64,000 nt of DNA from Gemmatimonadota bacterium (GTDB taxonomy: Bacteria > Gemmatimonadota > Gemmatimonadetes > Gemmatimonadales > Gemmatimonadaceae), in the NCBI GenBank assembly GCA_021324775.1, contig JAJPIM010000007.1, positions 1 to 64,000 of the forward strand, written 5' to 3'. Under the pieces are notes generated by a model. The model was not told the origin of the DNA. It saw nothing but the letters and a program-made list of their open reading frames with translations, and did no database searches. Every line of letters begins with the position of its first letter. Within the stretch, counting starts at the first letter, position 1. The position numbers and the translations under genes are program-made. Shown here piece after piece: positions 26,636 through 35,444 of this stretch.

Positions 26636-27538
26636 ATGCGCCTAGGTATAGCCGGTCTTTGCATAATCACGATGGGCTTCCTGTTCGGAAGCCAGACCCC
26701 TGACCGTTCTCGTGAGACGAAAGAAACACCCACCAGTTACGCTGATATTGTAGGTAAGCACCTTAAGGAAGCGATGGGCAAGGACTATCGCGACTACGAG
26801 GCCGTGAGCTACCCGACTGACAACTTTGGCGTGCTGACTATCTATTCAGCGGATGCCGCGGATCCAAGGCGACGGAACTTTGAGTGCGCAACGTGGTCAT
26901 GTTTGGGAGTTTCGCCCGTCCCAGCGCTTACGGATTCCTTCATGACGGTGCGCGGTCTTGCAGACATCGGTCAAGGAGGGCCGGTAAAGTTTAGCGACCA
27001 AGACAAGAGTACGTTTGTCCTCACCGCGCTACTGCCGAAGCTGTTCGCCGTGCTCGGGCTAAACAATTCTTACAGTGACAACAAGGTTACAATAGTGTCA
27101 GTCGACATGGGTGGCGCCTGGTATCGCCAATTGGATCGCCCGCGATTCTTCGCCTACATGGACAGCTTGCCCGCCGGCAACCGCCTCCACGACGCCTTTC
27201 AGTCCGGCCGGCTTTCTGTGGTAGTTGGTGACGTCGTCCTGAAGACCATGAACGCCACGGTGACTCTGAGCCAAGATCTCAAGGATTCTCTAGATGCAAA
27301 GCTTATGGGTGGCACGAAGGTGGGCGACTCGTCTCTTGGAATGACCGTGGCAAAGAGTGTATCGGGACAATACACGATCACGAACGATCACCCCGTGATT
27401 GTTCTTAGGGCGATTAAGCGCCAGTCGGGCCAGAACACTCTGCAAAAAGGGCCATCTCCTTGGTCGGATTGGAAATACGACACACGAGTTCCTGAGGATC
27501 TACCAAGCAACGGTGGAACGCCAATCTATGCCCACTAG
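26636..27538 (+). CDS. Exported protein of unknown function, third gene of the S8-peptidase set
   Basis: This is a 300-residue protein from ATG 26636, with GGGAGGGAC just upstream deciding the start. The N-terminus (MRLGIAGLCIITMGFLFGS) is a signal peptide or signal anchor. A helical segment follows (YADIVGKHLKEAMGKDY), then mixed structure with FGVLTIYSADA, CATWSCLG (possible disulfide), VTIVSVDMGGAWYRQL and a C-terminal half with VVVGDVVLKTMNATVTLSQD. No enzyme motif is seen and I do not know the family. It could be a substrate, inhibitor or effector of the peptidase two genes upstream; that is only inference from the order. Confidence 0.65.
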   Translation: MRLGIAGLCIITMGFLFGSQTPDRSRETKETPTSYADIVGKHLKEAMGKDYRDYEAVSYPTDNFGVLTIYSADAADPRRRNFECATWSCLGVSPVPALTDSFMTVRGLADIGQGGPVKFSDQDKSTFVLTALLPKLFAVLGLNNSYSDNKVTIVSVDMGGAWYRQLDRPRFFAYMDSLPAGNRLHDAFQSGRLSVVVGDVVLKTMNATVTLSQDLKDSLDAKLMGGTKVGDSSLGMTVAKSVSGQYTITNDHPVIVLRAIKRQSGQNTLQKGPSPWSDWKYDTRVPEDLPSNGGTPIYAH

Positions 27539-28444
27539 TCGCCTTATTTACTGCGGAAACGAATTTGATCGGGGGGTGCAATCCACGTGATTACGCCGCG
27601 GCCCACGCGCATCCTCGCGGCCTCGACAGGTCTCGCAACCAGTTCACTTCCCTGCGATGAGCGCGCCGTGAACCGCAACAGGCCGCAAGAATTCGCGTGA
27701 GCTCTGACCGAGGCGGTGTGGGTATTGGAACTTGCGGCGAGTATGATCTCGCAGCGGCGTCTAGGAGCGTGAACCCGCGGCGGTGGAGATGCGGCGGCAT
27801 CACGCCGACAGTTCTGTGTGGCCGGTCGTCTGGTATCAGCGTCTGTCCAATGACGAGTGCTGCTCGACCTCAAATTTGAGGGCCGCTGCCCGGCTCCGAT
27901 GATACCATCCGGCGGCAAAATACAAGAATGACAGCGCCCCAGGCGGCGCGGCCTCGTCCCAATACGGCCCGCATCTCCGTGGTCCGTTTGGTGGTCCGTT
28001 TCTCCCGGGAGATTCCGACTTCTCGATTGCAAAAACCGGCGCCGATGCCCTGTTTCACTCAGCTAACCGTCAGGATGCCGTATCTTGATGCCCCGTAAGA
28101 TCGAATGGCGTTCAGAGGGTCGCGGGTTAAAATCCCGCCGTCCCGATGTTGTAAGCGCCTGTTCATCGGCAAGTTTCGACGCCGCTGCGGTACGTCGCCC
28201 GCCGCGGCTTCGCTTCGAGGAAGCTGATACGAAGCCCGCTGAGGCAAGTGAGCCGGACAACCGAGTCCGCGCGGCCATTCTCTGCTAGCGAAAGCCCGAC
28301 GGAGTTCTGAGTGTCGCCACGACTATCCAGAGGGGTTGTCTGAGGATCTCTGATTACGCCAAGGCGGCCGATTGGGAGGAAAAGCGGGTTAGCAAGAGCG
28401 ATTGCGTCGCCGTCACACGAAAGCCGCGCTCCCAAACCACAATC
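27539..28444. other. 0.9-kb region without a clear gene, holding the right att-like repeat
   Basis: The ORFs here are short, overlapping and lack motifs. The region ends the exported-protein operon and contains the right direct repeat at 27974-28150. To its right starts the convergent-direction aldo/keto reductase. Confidence 0.5.
27974..28150 (+). repeat. Right copy of tRNA-3'-end-like direct repeat (putative att site)
   Basis: This copy aligns with 12949-13130. Its T-arm is well formed: GCGGG (28122-28126), loop TTAAAAT (28127-28133), CCCGC (28134-28138), then CGTCCCGA, a typical acceptor 3' strand. No matching 5' half of a tRNA is present, so it is not a functional tRNA gene. It carries the sequence TGGTCCGTTT twice in tandem. 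Confidence 0.55.
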
Positions 28445-29452
28445 TCAATTCCAGGCAAAGGTCTGGCGCAGCCGCCAGTACTCGGCGGAAGGCATCGTCA
28501 GGGGCACGAGCATCTCCTCGAGCGCAGGATCCCACGGGATGGCGAGCGCCGCGACGTTGGATTCGAGCTGCTGGGCGGTCATTGCACCACTCAGCACGGT
28601 GTCGGCCCACGGACGGGCAAGCGCGGCCGCAATCGACAGAGCGTCGGGACTCGTTCCGACTCGTCGCGCCGCGTCGTACAGCGGTCGAAGCCGGCCGGCG
28701 AGCCGAGGGTCGCCGCTCGGATCGGCCAAGCGCCCATTCGATAGCGCCTCCTTCACCAGGACGCCCATCCCCGCCGCCCGGGCTGCCGCAAGTGCAGCGT
28801 CAGCGCCGCGCTCCACAAGATTCCAGGTGGCCTCGACCACCTCGAATACGCGCTCGCCATGTCGCTCGACATCAAGCGCCCGCCGGATAACCTCGCCCTG
28901 CCTGTCACCGCTGACCGACAGACCGATGTGGATGCCACGCGCAGCGCGTGTCTCCAGCAACAGGTCGAGTACTGCCGCATCGCTTAGCACCGTGCTCTCG
29001 GCAGTCACCGAGTGGATTTGATACAAGGATAGATGTTCGCCGAGCCGGTCGAGTGTCTCGCCTAACTGTCGTCGGAGCGCGGCGACCGAATGATCCTTCA
29101 CTTCGGGATGGTCAGCGTGAACGTGCCAGCCGGCGGTGTACGTGTATCCCCACTTCGATCCCACGACGATGGGCCCGCGGCTCAGCTCGTGCGTAGCCAG
29201 CCACGACGCAAGAAACTCTTCGCTACGCCCGTACGAGCGGGCAGCATCGATGTATCGGATGCCGTGCTCGTACGCGGCCGATAGCACGTCGTGCGCGCGG
29301 GTCGCCAATTCGCCAGGCTGATAGTGACCCCCGAGGTCCTGGCCGTGATGGAGCGTGATGTACCCCGGCCGTCCGAGCGCGGCGAGGCCGAGGCCAAGCC
29401 GGGACACGAACAGGCCGGTATTTCCGAGAGGCACCAGCTGCGGCTGCAACAT
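28445..29452 (-). CDS. Aldo/keto reductase
   Basis: This is a 335-residue NADPH-dependent TIM-barrel reductase. The four catalytic positions are visible: Asp and Tyr in RYIDAARSYGRSEEFL, Lys in VVGSKWGYT and His in YQIHSVTAES. The first strand is LVPLGNTGLFVSRLGLGLAA. The ATG at 29452 (MLQPQLVPLG) is preferred to the longer ORF because homology begins there. Substrate unknown; the type resembles bacterial reductases of small aldehydes or sugars. It is the first intact gene outside the right att-like repeat. Confidence 0.9.
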   Translation of the reverse strand: MLQPQLVPLGNTGLFVSRLGLGLAALGRPGYITLHHGQDLGGHYQPGELATRAHDVLSAAYEHGIRYIDAARSYGRSEEFLASWLATHELSRGPIVVGSKWGYTYTAGWHVHADHPEVKDHSVAALRRQLGETLDRLGEHLSLYQIHSVTAESTVLSDAAVLDLLLETRAARGIHIGLSVSGDRQGEVIRRALDVERHGERVFEVVEATWNLVERGADAALAAARAAGMGVLVKEALSNGRLADPSGDPRLAGRLRPLYDAARRVGTSPDALSIAAALARPWADTVLSGAMTAQQLESNVAALAIPWDPALEEMLVPLTMPSAEYWRLRQTFAWN

Positions 29453-29550
29453 CAGAAACCTCTGTCCCGTGTGCCGGCTGACGCCGCGGCCAGGAAGTGG
29501 GTCCGGATAGAGCTCCTCGACCACAGGCCAGGCACTGATCCCGCACGCCT

Positions 29551-29811
29551 TCAGGTGGGCCGCTCAGGAATCAGCATGACCGATGAACCGGACGCGTCCA
29601 TGTAACGCCCCCCCGGTGTGCTGACGATCCGCAGCATCACGGTATCGCAGTGGGGGCAGCGCAAGATCACTCCCATCGGACCACCATAATTCATGAGCAC
29701 GCCCATTGGGCTCGCTCGCGCACAGCCGGCGCAGGTCACCAACGCGGTGGTCATGTCGTGTGCGAAGATCTCGCGCAGGGCACCGGCCGCGGCATTGCCA
29801 TCGAGTCGCAT
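29551..29811 (-). CDS. DUF6510 family zinc-ribbon-like protein
   Basis: An 86-residue protein (MRLDGNAAAGALREIF) with two CxxC pairs, VTCAGCAR and LRCPHCDT, that should bind one zinc. The family is found next to molybdopterin oxidoreductase and flavin reductase genes, as here, which suggests a helper or redox-linked role. It is the last gene of that three-gene operon. Confidence 0.8.
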   Translation of the reverse strand: MRLDGNAAAGALREIFAHDMTTALVTCAGCARASPMGVLMNYGGPMGVILRCPHCDTVMLRIVSTPGGRYMDASGSSVMLIPERPT

Positions 29812-29836
29812 CTCCTCTACCCGCATATCATCGCCC

Positions 29837-30604
29837 TCACCCGGTTGGGCCGAAGCGCTCCGTTCGCACGCGTGCCGGATCGTGGCCGATCTCTACAAGC
29901 AGCGTCGCGACCGACTCGACGAGCGGCGTCGGACCGCATACGTACGCACGCGGCGTGGCCGACGGCGGCCAGCCGATCTCCTCGAGCATCGCTCGGTCGA
30001 TTCGCCGGCGATACCCGCGCCAATCCGAAGGCGCTTCACGAGTGATCGTAAACGCCACGGTTACGTCCGAGAACTTCGCCAACTGTTCCAAGTCGTCTCG
30101 ATAAATAATGTCGTCCCATGTCCGTGCCGAGTAGAGCAGATGCGCCGGCACGGAGGCGCGCACGGAAGCAGCGGCATGGGCTCGGTGCCGCAGCATCGCC
30201 GCGAGCGGGACGACCCCCGAACCGCCGGCAACGAGCAGCAGCGGACCGCCCTCCGCGATGTCCCACACGAAGTACCCGCCGATCGGCCCCCGTAGCTCCA
30301 GTCCGTCGTGCGCCTGGAGTACATCGCAGAGGTAGGGCGAGACTTCACCATCATCGATCCGTTCGACGGTCAGTACCAGGGATGCATCCTCCGGCGGGGA
30401 GGCGATCGAATAGGAACGCTGCGCCTGATAGCCATCGTCCGCGACGAGCCGCACATCGACGTGCTGCCCGGCTCGGTGACCCGGCCACTGCGGGACGTCG
30501 AGGACGATCGAGCACGTGCGAGCGGTCTCGCGCCGGACGTCCGTCACGCTCGCTACATGCCAATCGAGTCGTGACGCGGTGGCGGCGGGCAGCTCGGCCG
30601 TCAC
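29837..30604 (-). CDS. FAD/NAD(P)-binding ferredoxin reductase-type oxidoreductase
   Basis: This is a 255-residue protein from GTG 30604, which follows the previous stop by one base. The FAD domain has GQHVDVRL and the RxYS motif in QRSYSIASPP. The NAD(P) domain has LLVAGGSGVVPLAAML and AYVCGPTPLVE near the end. No 2Fe-2S domain is fused. It probably passes electrons between NAD(P)H and the molybdopterin oxidoreductase encoded just upstream, either way round. The much longer upstream ORF extension lies inside that gene and is rejected. Confidence 0.9.
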   Translation of the reverse strand: MTAELPAATASRLDWHVASVTDVRRETARTCSIVLDVPQWPGHRAGQHVDVRLVADDGYQAQRSYSIASPPEDASLVLTVERIDDGEVSPYLCDVLQAHDGLELRGPIGGYFVWDIAEGGPLLLVAGGSGVVPLAAMLRHRAHAAASVRASVPAHLLYSARTWDDIIYRDDLEQLAKFSDVTVAFTITREAPSDWRGYRRRIDRAMLEEIGWPPSATPRAYVCGPTPLVESVATLLVEIGHDPARVRTERFGPTG

Positions 30605-30605
30605 T

Positions 30606-31232
30606 CTAGGGATCGCCTTGGTAGCGCTGTTCGCGCCAGGGATCGCCGTAGTTGTGGTAGCCCAACTGCTCCCAGAACCCCGGTTGATCGTCCGGCAGCA
30701 GCCGAAGCCCGCGAATCCATTTGGCGCTCTTCCAGAAGTAGAGATGCGGAACGAGCAGTCTCGCCGGGCCGCCGTGCTCTGGCGCAAGAGGCTCGCCGCC
30801 ATACCCGAATGCGATCCAGGCCTTACCGTCGGTCACGTCCGCGAGTGGGAGGTTCGTCGTGTAGCCACCATCGGAAACGGCCAGCACGAACGGATTGCTC
30901 GCCACGCCCGCCGAGCGAGCGGCTGCCAACAGCGTGTCGACGGAGACGCCCTCCCACTTCGTGTCGAACTTGGACCATTTGGTGACGCAGTGGATATCGG
31001 CGGTCGGCGTCTCGCGTGGGAGCGCACGGAGGTCATCCCACGACCAGCGCACCGAGTGTCCCTCGGAATCGCGGATGGTGAAGTCCCAGGCGGCGAGCGG
31101 CGGGCGCGGAGTCGGACCCGCCGATAGAACGGGAAAGTCACGCGTTTCATATTGCCCGGGCGGTAGCCGGCCGGGTGGCGCTGCTGGACGACGGCTGTGG
31201 AAGCCGCGAGCGATGAAGGGGTTGCCGGCCAC
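30606..31232 (-). CDS. Sulfite oxidase-like molybdopterin-dependent oxidoreductase
   Basis: A 208-residue single-domain protein of the sulfite-oxidase/MsrP fold. The Mo-ligand Cys is in ADIHCVTKWSKFDTKWEGV; HGGPARLLVPHLYFWKSAKW and GYHNYGDPW are the matching downstream blocks. No Tat or Sec signal is present, so it is cytoplasmic, unlike MsrP and SoxC. It is first in an operon with the flavin reductase and the DUF6510 protein, which implies an NAD(P)H-linked reduction or oxidation; the substrate is unknown. Confidence 0.9.
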   Translation of the reverse strand: MAGNPFIARGFHSRRPAAPPGRLPPGQYETRDFPVLSAGPTPRPPLAAWDFTIRDSEGHSVRWSWDDLRALPRETPTADIHCVTKWSKFDTKWEGVSVDTLLAAARSAGVASNPFVLAVSDGGYTTNLPLADVTDGKAWIAFGYGGEPLAPEHGGPARLLVPHLYFWKSAKWIRGLRLLPDDQPGFWEQLGYHNYGDPWREQRYQGDP

Positions 31233-31381
31233 AGATCGCCTCCCAGGTGAGCCGCGTCAACTCGAATTTAATCTAGTGCTCTTTCTGAAGCACGCGGATC
31301 TCGATCCCTACCACCGTGATGCCCTCAGTCGTGCACTCGGCGCGATGCCCCTCACCGCGGACCTCGCGGCGCTCGCGCCGC

Positions 31382-31903
31382 TCAGCGCGTGGGCACCGCT
31401 CGCCGCCAGAACGCAAGCGTCTCCTCTCCGACGACCTCTCGATTCGTTCGGGCGATTAGTTCCAATTGGCCGAGCAACGCTGCCGCATGATCGGAAAGAC
31501 CGAGGACTCGCAGCGATGCCAGGATTCGTGTCAGCCTGAGATAATTGTGGTTGCCGCGTGAAAGCCAGACTTGGCTCCGTTCGTGGAAGTCTGGCGATTG
31601 ATCGATGCGCGGCGAATCGGCATTGCCCGTCAGGCTCAAGCCGTAGAACTGGAGCATCACCTCGAGCGACGCTGCGAGCTCCGAGCGAAGGCCCGGGTCA
31701 GCGCGAAAGGCGGCGATCGTGGTGGGCGTGAGTGTCGGCGCCCCGGGATTGGCGCCGCTGCGCGTCGCCAGCGGAAACAGCCACTGGATATAGTCGTGCA
31801 CTGACTCCAGGTGCCGAAGATCGAACGACCGGATCTCGTCCAGCTTCCGGCCGCGATCGTCGGTGCCCGCGCGGCGGTAGAAGGAGAGGATGCGGTCCGT
31901 CAC
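31382..31903 (-). CDS. Opioid growth factor receptor-related (OGFr_N) protein
   Basis: A 173-residue protein with the OGFr_N signature: DEIRSFDLRHLESVHDYIQW followed by LFP, then SLEVMLQFYGL and RGNHNYLRLTRILASLRVLG. In animals the domain is part of the opioid growth factor receptor; bacterial versions are short, soluble and uncharacterised. It is a separate gene, 150 bases from the molybdopterin operon on the same strand. Confidence 0.85.
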   Translation of the reverse strand: MTDRILSFYRRAGTDDRGRKLDEIRSFDLRHLESVHDYIQWLFPLATRSGANPGAPTLTPTTIAAFRADPGLRSELAASLEVMLQFYGLSLTGNADSPRIDQSPDFHERSQVWLSRGNHNYLRLTRILASLRVLGLSDHAAALLGQLELIARTNREVVGEETLAFWRRAVPTR

Positions 31904-32082
31904 GCGCCGGCCTCTATACGTCGTTCTTCACGTCCGCCGAGGGTTGGGCGAGTGTAGCCCCCACACGACCAGTTCGCGATCGGCTGATTGGGCCGGCGCT
32001 GATTCAGCGCCAGGTCGAGCGTACCGTTCGTCTTGGACACATCACCTCAGATAGTACAGTGATATCGGCGCACAATGGCTTA

Positions 32083-32110
32083 TTGATTGTACCAATCCGG
32101 CCGGCATAAT
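32083..32110 (+). promoter_or_regulatory. Possible sigma70-type promoter for the DoxX-like gene
   Basis: TTGATT (32083-32088) and CATAAT (32105-32110) with a 16-base spacer lie in an AT-rich gap between the divergent OGFr-like and DoxX-like genes, about 80 bases before the latter's ATG. The rest of the 294-base gap shows nothing else. Confidence 0.35.
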
Positions 32111-32197
32111 ATGTGTACGGCCCGCCGAACGTGAGGCGGCCGAATCGGTGGATGTTCCGGCCGGCGCGGCCCCAAGGCTGGCGCCAAGGAGACCAGC

Positions 32198-33124
32198 GTG
32201 ACGCCACGCGCGGAGTTCTGGCGATACGTGTTCTGCCCGGCCGCGGCCGGCACGCTCGTTCTGGTCGTCGCGCTCGTCGTCGTGTGGCGTCGGCTTGGCC
32301 GAAGCCCTGAGACGTGGCCTGTGCTCGGGCGCGTGTTCGTGCCGGCATCCCTGGCGGCATTTGGTGGTGAGCACCTGGTATCCGCCCACGGCCTCTCGAA
32401 AATGGTGCCCACGTGGATGCCGGTCCCGCTGTTCTGGGCCTACTTCGTCGGCATCGCCCTGTTGTCCGCTGCCGTGTCCATCGTCTCGACGCGGCTGATC
32501 CGCGTGGCGGCGGCACTGCTCGGGACGATGTTCTTCATCTTCGTGCTCACGCTACACATCCCACGCGTGGTTGAGAATCCGGCCGATCGGTTCGCCTGGG
32601 CGGTCGCGACTCGAGATCTGACGTTCGGGCTCGGCGGGTGGACGCTGTGGGCGACGCTGGCGCCCGAAAACCAACAGATGTGGTCCGCCCGTGTACTCTC
32701 GGCGTGCCGGACAGTCGCGGCCCTCGTGTTCGTCTTCTATGGCGTCGAGCACGTCCTGCATCCCGGATTCGTCCCAGGCGTGCCGCTCGAGCGGGCCATA
32801 GGGCCGTGGGTGCCGGCCGCGGTGGTGTGGGGGTACGCGATTGGCGTGATCCTGATCGCCAGTGGGGTACTGATGGTGCTCAACGTGCGGGCGCGCGAGG
32901 CGGCGACGTGGTTGGGGGTCGCGCTGACCGTTACGCTCCCAGTCATCTACGTCCCGATGCTCTTCGTCGCCGCCAGCACGTCGGAAGGCGTTGAAGCGGT
33001 CAATTACATCTTCGACTCGCTACTCTTCGCCGGAAGTGTGTTCCTGTTGGCGGGCGGCATGGGGGCGCCGGGGCGACCCTTGTCTAAGAAACCAGTACAG
33101 GTACAACGGTTACATAGCGTATAG
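32198..33124 (+). CDS. DoxX-like integral membrane protein
   Basis: A 308-residue protein with about eight membrane segments arranged as two similar halves, for example TLVLVVALVVVW, FWAYFVGIALLSAAV and LLGTMFFIFVLTLHIPR, then LVFVFYGVEHVLHPGF and VVWGYAIGVILIASGVLM. The EHLVSAHGL and EHVLHPGF motifs at matching points look like a duplicated DoxX-type unit. Function unknown. The last ~6 codons run into the GGTTACATAGCG array at 33108, so the natural C-terminus may have been replaced. Confidence 0.75.
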   Translation: MTPRAEFWRYVFCPAAAGTLVLVVALVVVWRRLGRSPETWPVLGRVFVPASLAAFGGEHLVSAHGLSKMVPTWMPVPLFWAYFVGIALLSAAVSIVSTRLIRVAAALLGTMFFIFVLTLHIPRVVENPADRFAWAVATRDLTFGLGGWTLWATLAPENQQMWSARVLSACRTVAALVFVFYGVEHVLHPGFVPGVPLERAIGPWVPAAVVWGYAIGVILIASGVLMVLNVRAREAATWLGVALTVTLPVIYVPMLFVAASTSEGVEAVNYIFDSLLFAGSVFLLAGGMGAPGRPLSKKPVQVQRLHSV

Positions 33125-33146
33125 ACCGGTTACCCACGGTGTTACC
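33108..33146 (+). repeat. GGTTAC array (possible IS end)
   Basis: GGTTACATAGCG (33108-33119), GGTTACCCACGG (33128-33139) and TGTTACC from 33140. The first 12 bases equal those at 10247 and the 20-base step is the same. It overlaps the end of the DoxX-like ORF and precedes the next gene by about 40 bases. Confidence 0.4.
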
Positions 33147-33181
33147 CCATCGGGCTGCTCGTAGGCCATGTTGTTCTCCTT

Positions 33182-34732
33182 ATGACCGGCATCATTCAAG
33201 ATCGGGCGAAACATCTACCGCCGGTAGCGGTATTCGTCTGCCACGGCATGGGTCAGCAGGTGGCCTTCGAGACGATTGACTCGGTCGTTCACGCTCTCGC
33301 GGACCAGGAACAGATTGCGACACGCGGGCCGCGCCCTTTTGCCACGCCAAGACTGATCGGATGGGAGGGGGAGTGGTTGGCACGGGCCACGATCGTACTG
33401 ACCACGCGGAACGGAGACCAACAGCCTGTCCATCTCTATGAAGCCTATTGGGCTCCACTGACCGAAGGGAAAATCGGTTTGTGGGCGACACTGGGATTTC
33501 TGTTGGGCGCAAGCTTCCGGGGAATCACATTTTCGGTTCGGGGCACTTTCGACCGCTGGATGTTTGGCCACCAGCGGCACTTCGGTATCCCACCGCGAGC
33601 GGCTGGGCAACTGCTACTGGCCGGGATCGTAGTGATCTGCCTCTGCCTGGTCTACATCGCGCTGTCAACGGATGTCGTGTTGGCCACGCTGCTAGCAGCC
33701 CGCGCTCCTTGGCCGGACTGGCCGCACGTTGCGGTACCGATCGGATGGACCACCGTACTCGCTGTGGCGACGATCAGCGTCGCTGGCGTCGGTTGGATAT
33801 TGTCGCTTTTCTTGCAATGGCGACGCCGAACCGAACGGCCATCCATCGACGACGCGCCGCCACCTTGGAGCGTGGCGAGGGTGGTGGAGCTCGTCACCGC
33901 CCTGGGGCTCGCGGTCGCTCTGATGGTGGGAGTTGGTTGGCTGACAATCAAATGGGGGAGACTCCTAGATCATTGCTTCATTGCCCATGAGACTCGGGCT
34001 GTCCTATGCGGCACCGTCGTTGCGCTAGTCTTCCTAGCGCTGCGCTGGTTTCTCATTGAATACGTGGGCGACGTCGCGATTTACGCGTGCGCCTACAAGG
34101 TGAGCCGTTTCAGGGACATTCGACGGCAGATACAAGACGTGGGGCGCCGGGTAGGCCGACTCGTGTACGCCACCGAGCCCCCGGGCGCAGGCGTGAAGCG
34201 ATATGAGCGCATCTTCGTGCTCGGTCATTCCTTGGGATCGGTCATCGCGTACGACGTTCTGAATGACATGGTGAACGGAGGGCTCGTACCTGGCGCCGGC
34301 GACACACCCCACACGCCCAGCGACGCGGCCGATGTGGCAGGCCGCACCAAGTTGTTGCTCACGTTCGGGTCGCCGCTTGACAAAACCGCGTTCATTTTCC
34401 GCGTACAGCAGCAGCGAACGGATGTCGATGTGCGCGAGACTTTAGCCTCGGCGACGCAGCCCCTCATCCTCGACGCGCACTGGCGGCCGGCCAACTGGTC
34501 GAACATCTGGTCGCCGTGGGACTGGATCAGCGGATCCCTCGGCTTCTACGACCCGCCGCCTGGCGCCCCGGACCGCAGCGTACGCAATCTCCAAGAATAT
34601 CTTCCCTTTTTAGCAAGAAACCCTGTCTGCGCTCACGCAGGATATTGGAGGCGAGCGCTTTTTGGGCGACTGCTCTACGCAGCTCTAACGGGCGCAGATG
34701 AAAACCTTGCTGGGATTGCCACGTTCAAATGA
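33182..34732 (+). CDS. Membrane-anchored alpha/beta-hydrolase (lipase-like) protein
   Basis: A 516-residue protein. It starts with a hydrolase first strand and oxyanion region (VAVFVCHGMGQQVAFETI); the nucleophile elbow is far downstream in RIFVLGHSLGSVIAYDVLND (Ser about 349). Four to five membrane segments lie between them, for example AGIVVICLCLVYIALSTD, TVLAVATISVAGVGWILSLF and CGTVVALVFLALRWFL. A C-terminal LLLTFGSPLDKTAFIF is usual for lipases. So a membrane domain splits the hydrolase fold. No relative is known to me; a phospholipase or membrane esterase role is possible. Confidence 0.65.
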   Translation: MTGIIQDRAKHLPPVAVFVCHGMGQQVAFETIDSVVHALADQEQIATRGPRPFATPRLIGWEGEWLARATIVLTTRNGDQQPVHLYEAYWAPLTEGKIGLWATLGFLLGASFRGITFSVRGTFDRWMFGHQRHFGIPPRAAGQLLLAGIVVICLCLVYIALSTDVVLATLLAARAPWPDWPHVAVPIGWTTVLAVATISVAGVGWILSLFLQWRRRTERPSIDDAPPPWSVARVVELVTALGLAVALMVGVGWLTIKWGRLLDHCFIAHETRAVLCGTVVALVFLALRWFLIEYVGDVAIYACAYKVSRFRDIRRQIQDVGRRVGRLVYATEPPGAGVKRYERIFVLGHSLGSVIAYDVLNDMVNGGLVPGAGDTPHTPSDAADVAGRTKLLLTFGSPLDKTAFIFRVQQQRTDVDVRETLASATQPLILDAHWRPANWSNIWSPWDWISGSLGFYDPPPGAPDRSVRNLQEYLPFLARNPVCAHAGYWRRALFGRLLYAALTGADENLAGIATFK

Positions 34733-35048
34733 TGCGTACTAAATCACGTCGCCGACACAACCAGCTGTGTCACCCATTTCGAGCGACGTTCAGAGTGAGC
34801 CAAATTGAATCCTCCTCTGCCGCAAATGTTGGAGGCCCTTCGGTGATTTGAACCCGAGGGCCGAGCGTGAGGCGACCGCGCTGTAGCCGGCCATCCAGGC
34901 CGTGAGTTGAGCGAGGAGCGCGACCGCCCAGCAGGTCAGATGGCCGCCCCACGCTTGCCACATTCCCCCCGGAACGATTCCATACGCTGACCTCCTCAAG
35001 ACCAAACCGCCTCGTGAGGAGTGCCTACTACAATCGGGCACACAGCAG
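34733..35048. other. Intergenic region, nothing recognised
   Basis: No gene, repeat or terminator with a U-tract is seen in these 316 bases between the lipase-like gene and the broken NTF2-like copy. Confidence 0.5.
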
Positions 35049-35401
35049 TCATTTACGGCTGTCGGTGCATCCAGTCTTGCGGATTGTGTCGGCAAGGTTG
35101 CATATCTTCCAGCCATCCGGCCCCTTGCGAAACAAAAAGGCATCGATGCCGCAGTGGTTGACCTTGGTCTGGCCGCCTTCCGCGTTGATGTAGTACGACC
35201 ATAAGGACGCCATGGGACCGTCGATCTGGACCTTTGGGTCGCGGAGCCGTTCATCCCCGCCTGGCCCGGTTCCCTTGCCGACACTATTGATGAATTGATC
35301 TACGGTGATCTGAACCTGAATACCTGTCGGGCCGCGGGGATCACAACCATCGTCGATGGCAGGGCAGTGGACCACATCTTGGCCGTGTCGCGAGCCCGCA
35401 T
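35049..35401 (-). pseudogene. Frameshifted, 5'-truncated copy of the NTF2-like protein
   Basis: This is nearly the same sequence as the C-terminal two thirds of the intact gene at 42660-43172. MRARDTAKMWSTALPSTMVV lies in one frame, then PTGIQVQITVDQFINSVGKG and DGPMASLWSYYINAEGGQTK in the next. A single missing base at about 35331-35340 breaks the frame, and the signal peptide and first strand are absent. It is a decayed duplicate. Confidence 0.8.
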
Positions 35402-35444
35402 GCCTACGTGCCGTCCTGTCTAGCACCGAAGAGGAGCCACACTC

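Noticed and set aside
28081-28150. A tRNA gene
   Set aside because: Only the T-arm and acceptor 3' strand are present; no D-arm, anticodon arm or pairing 5' strand is found upstream.
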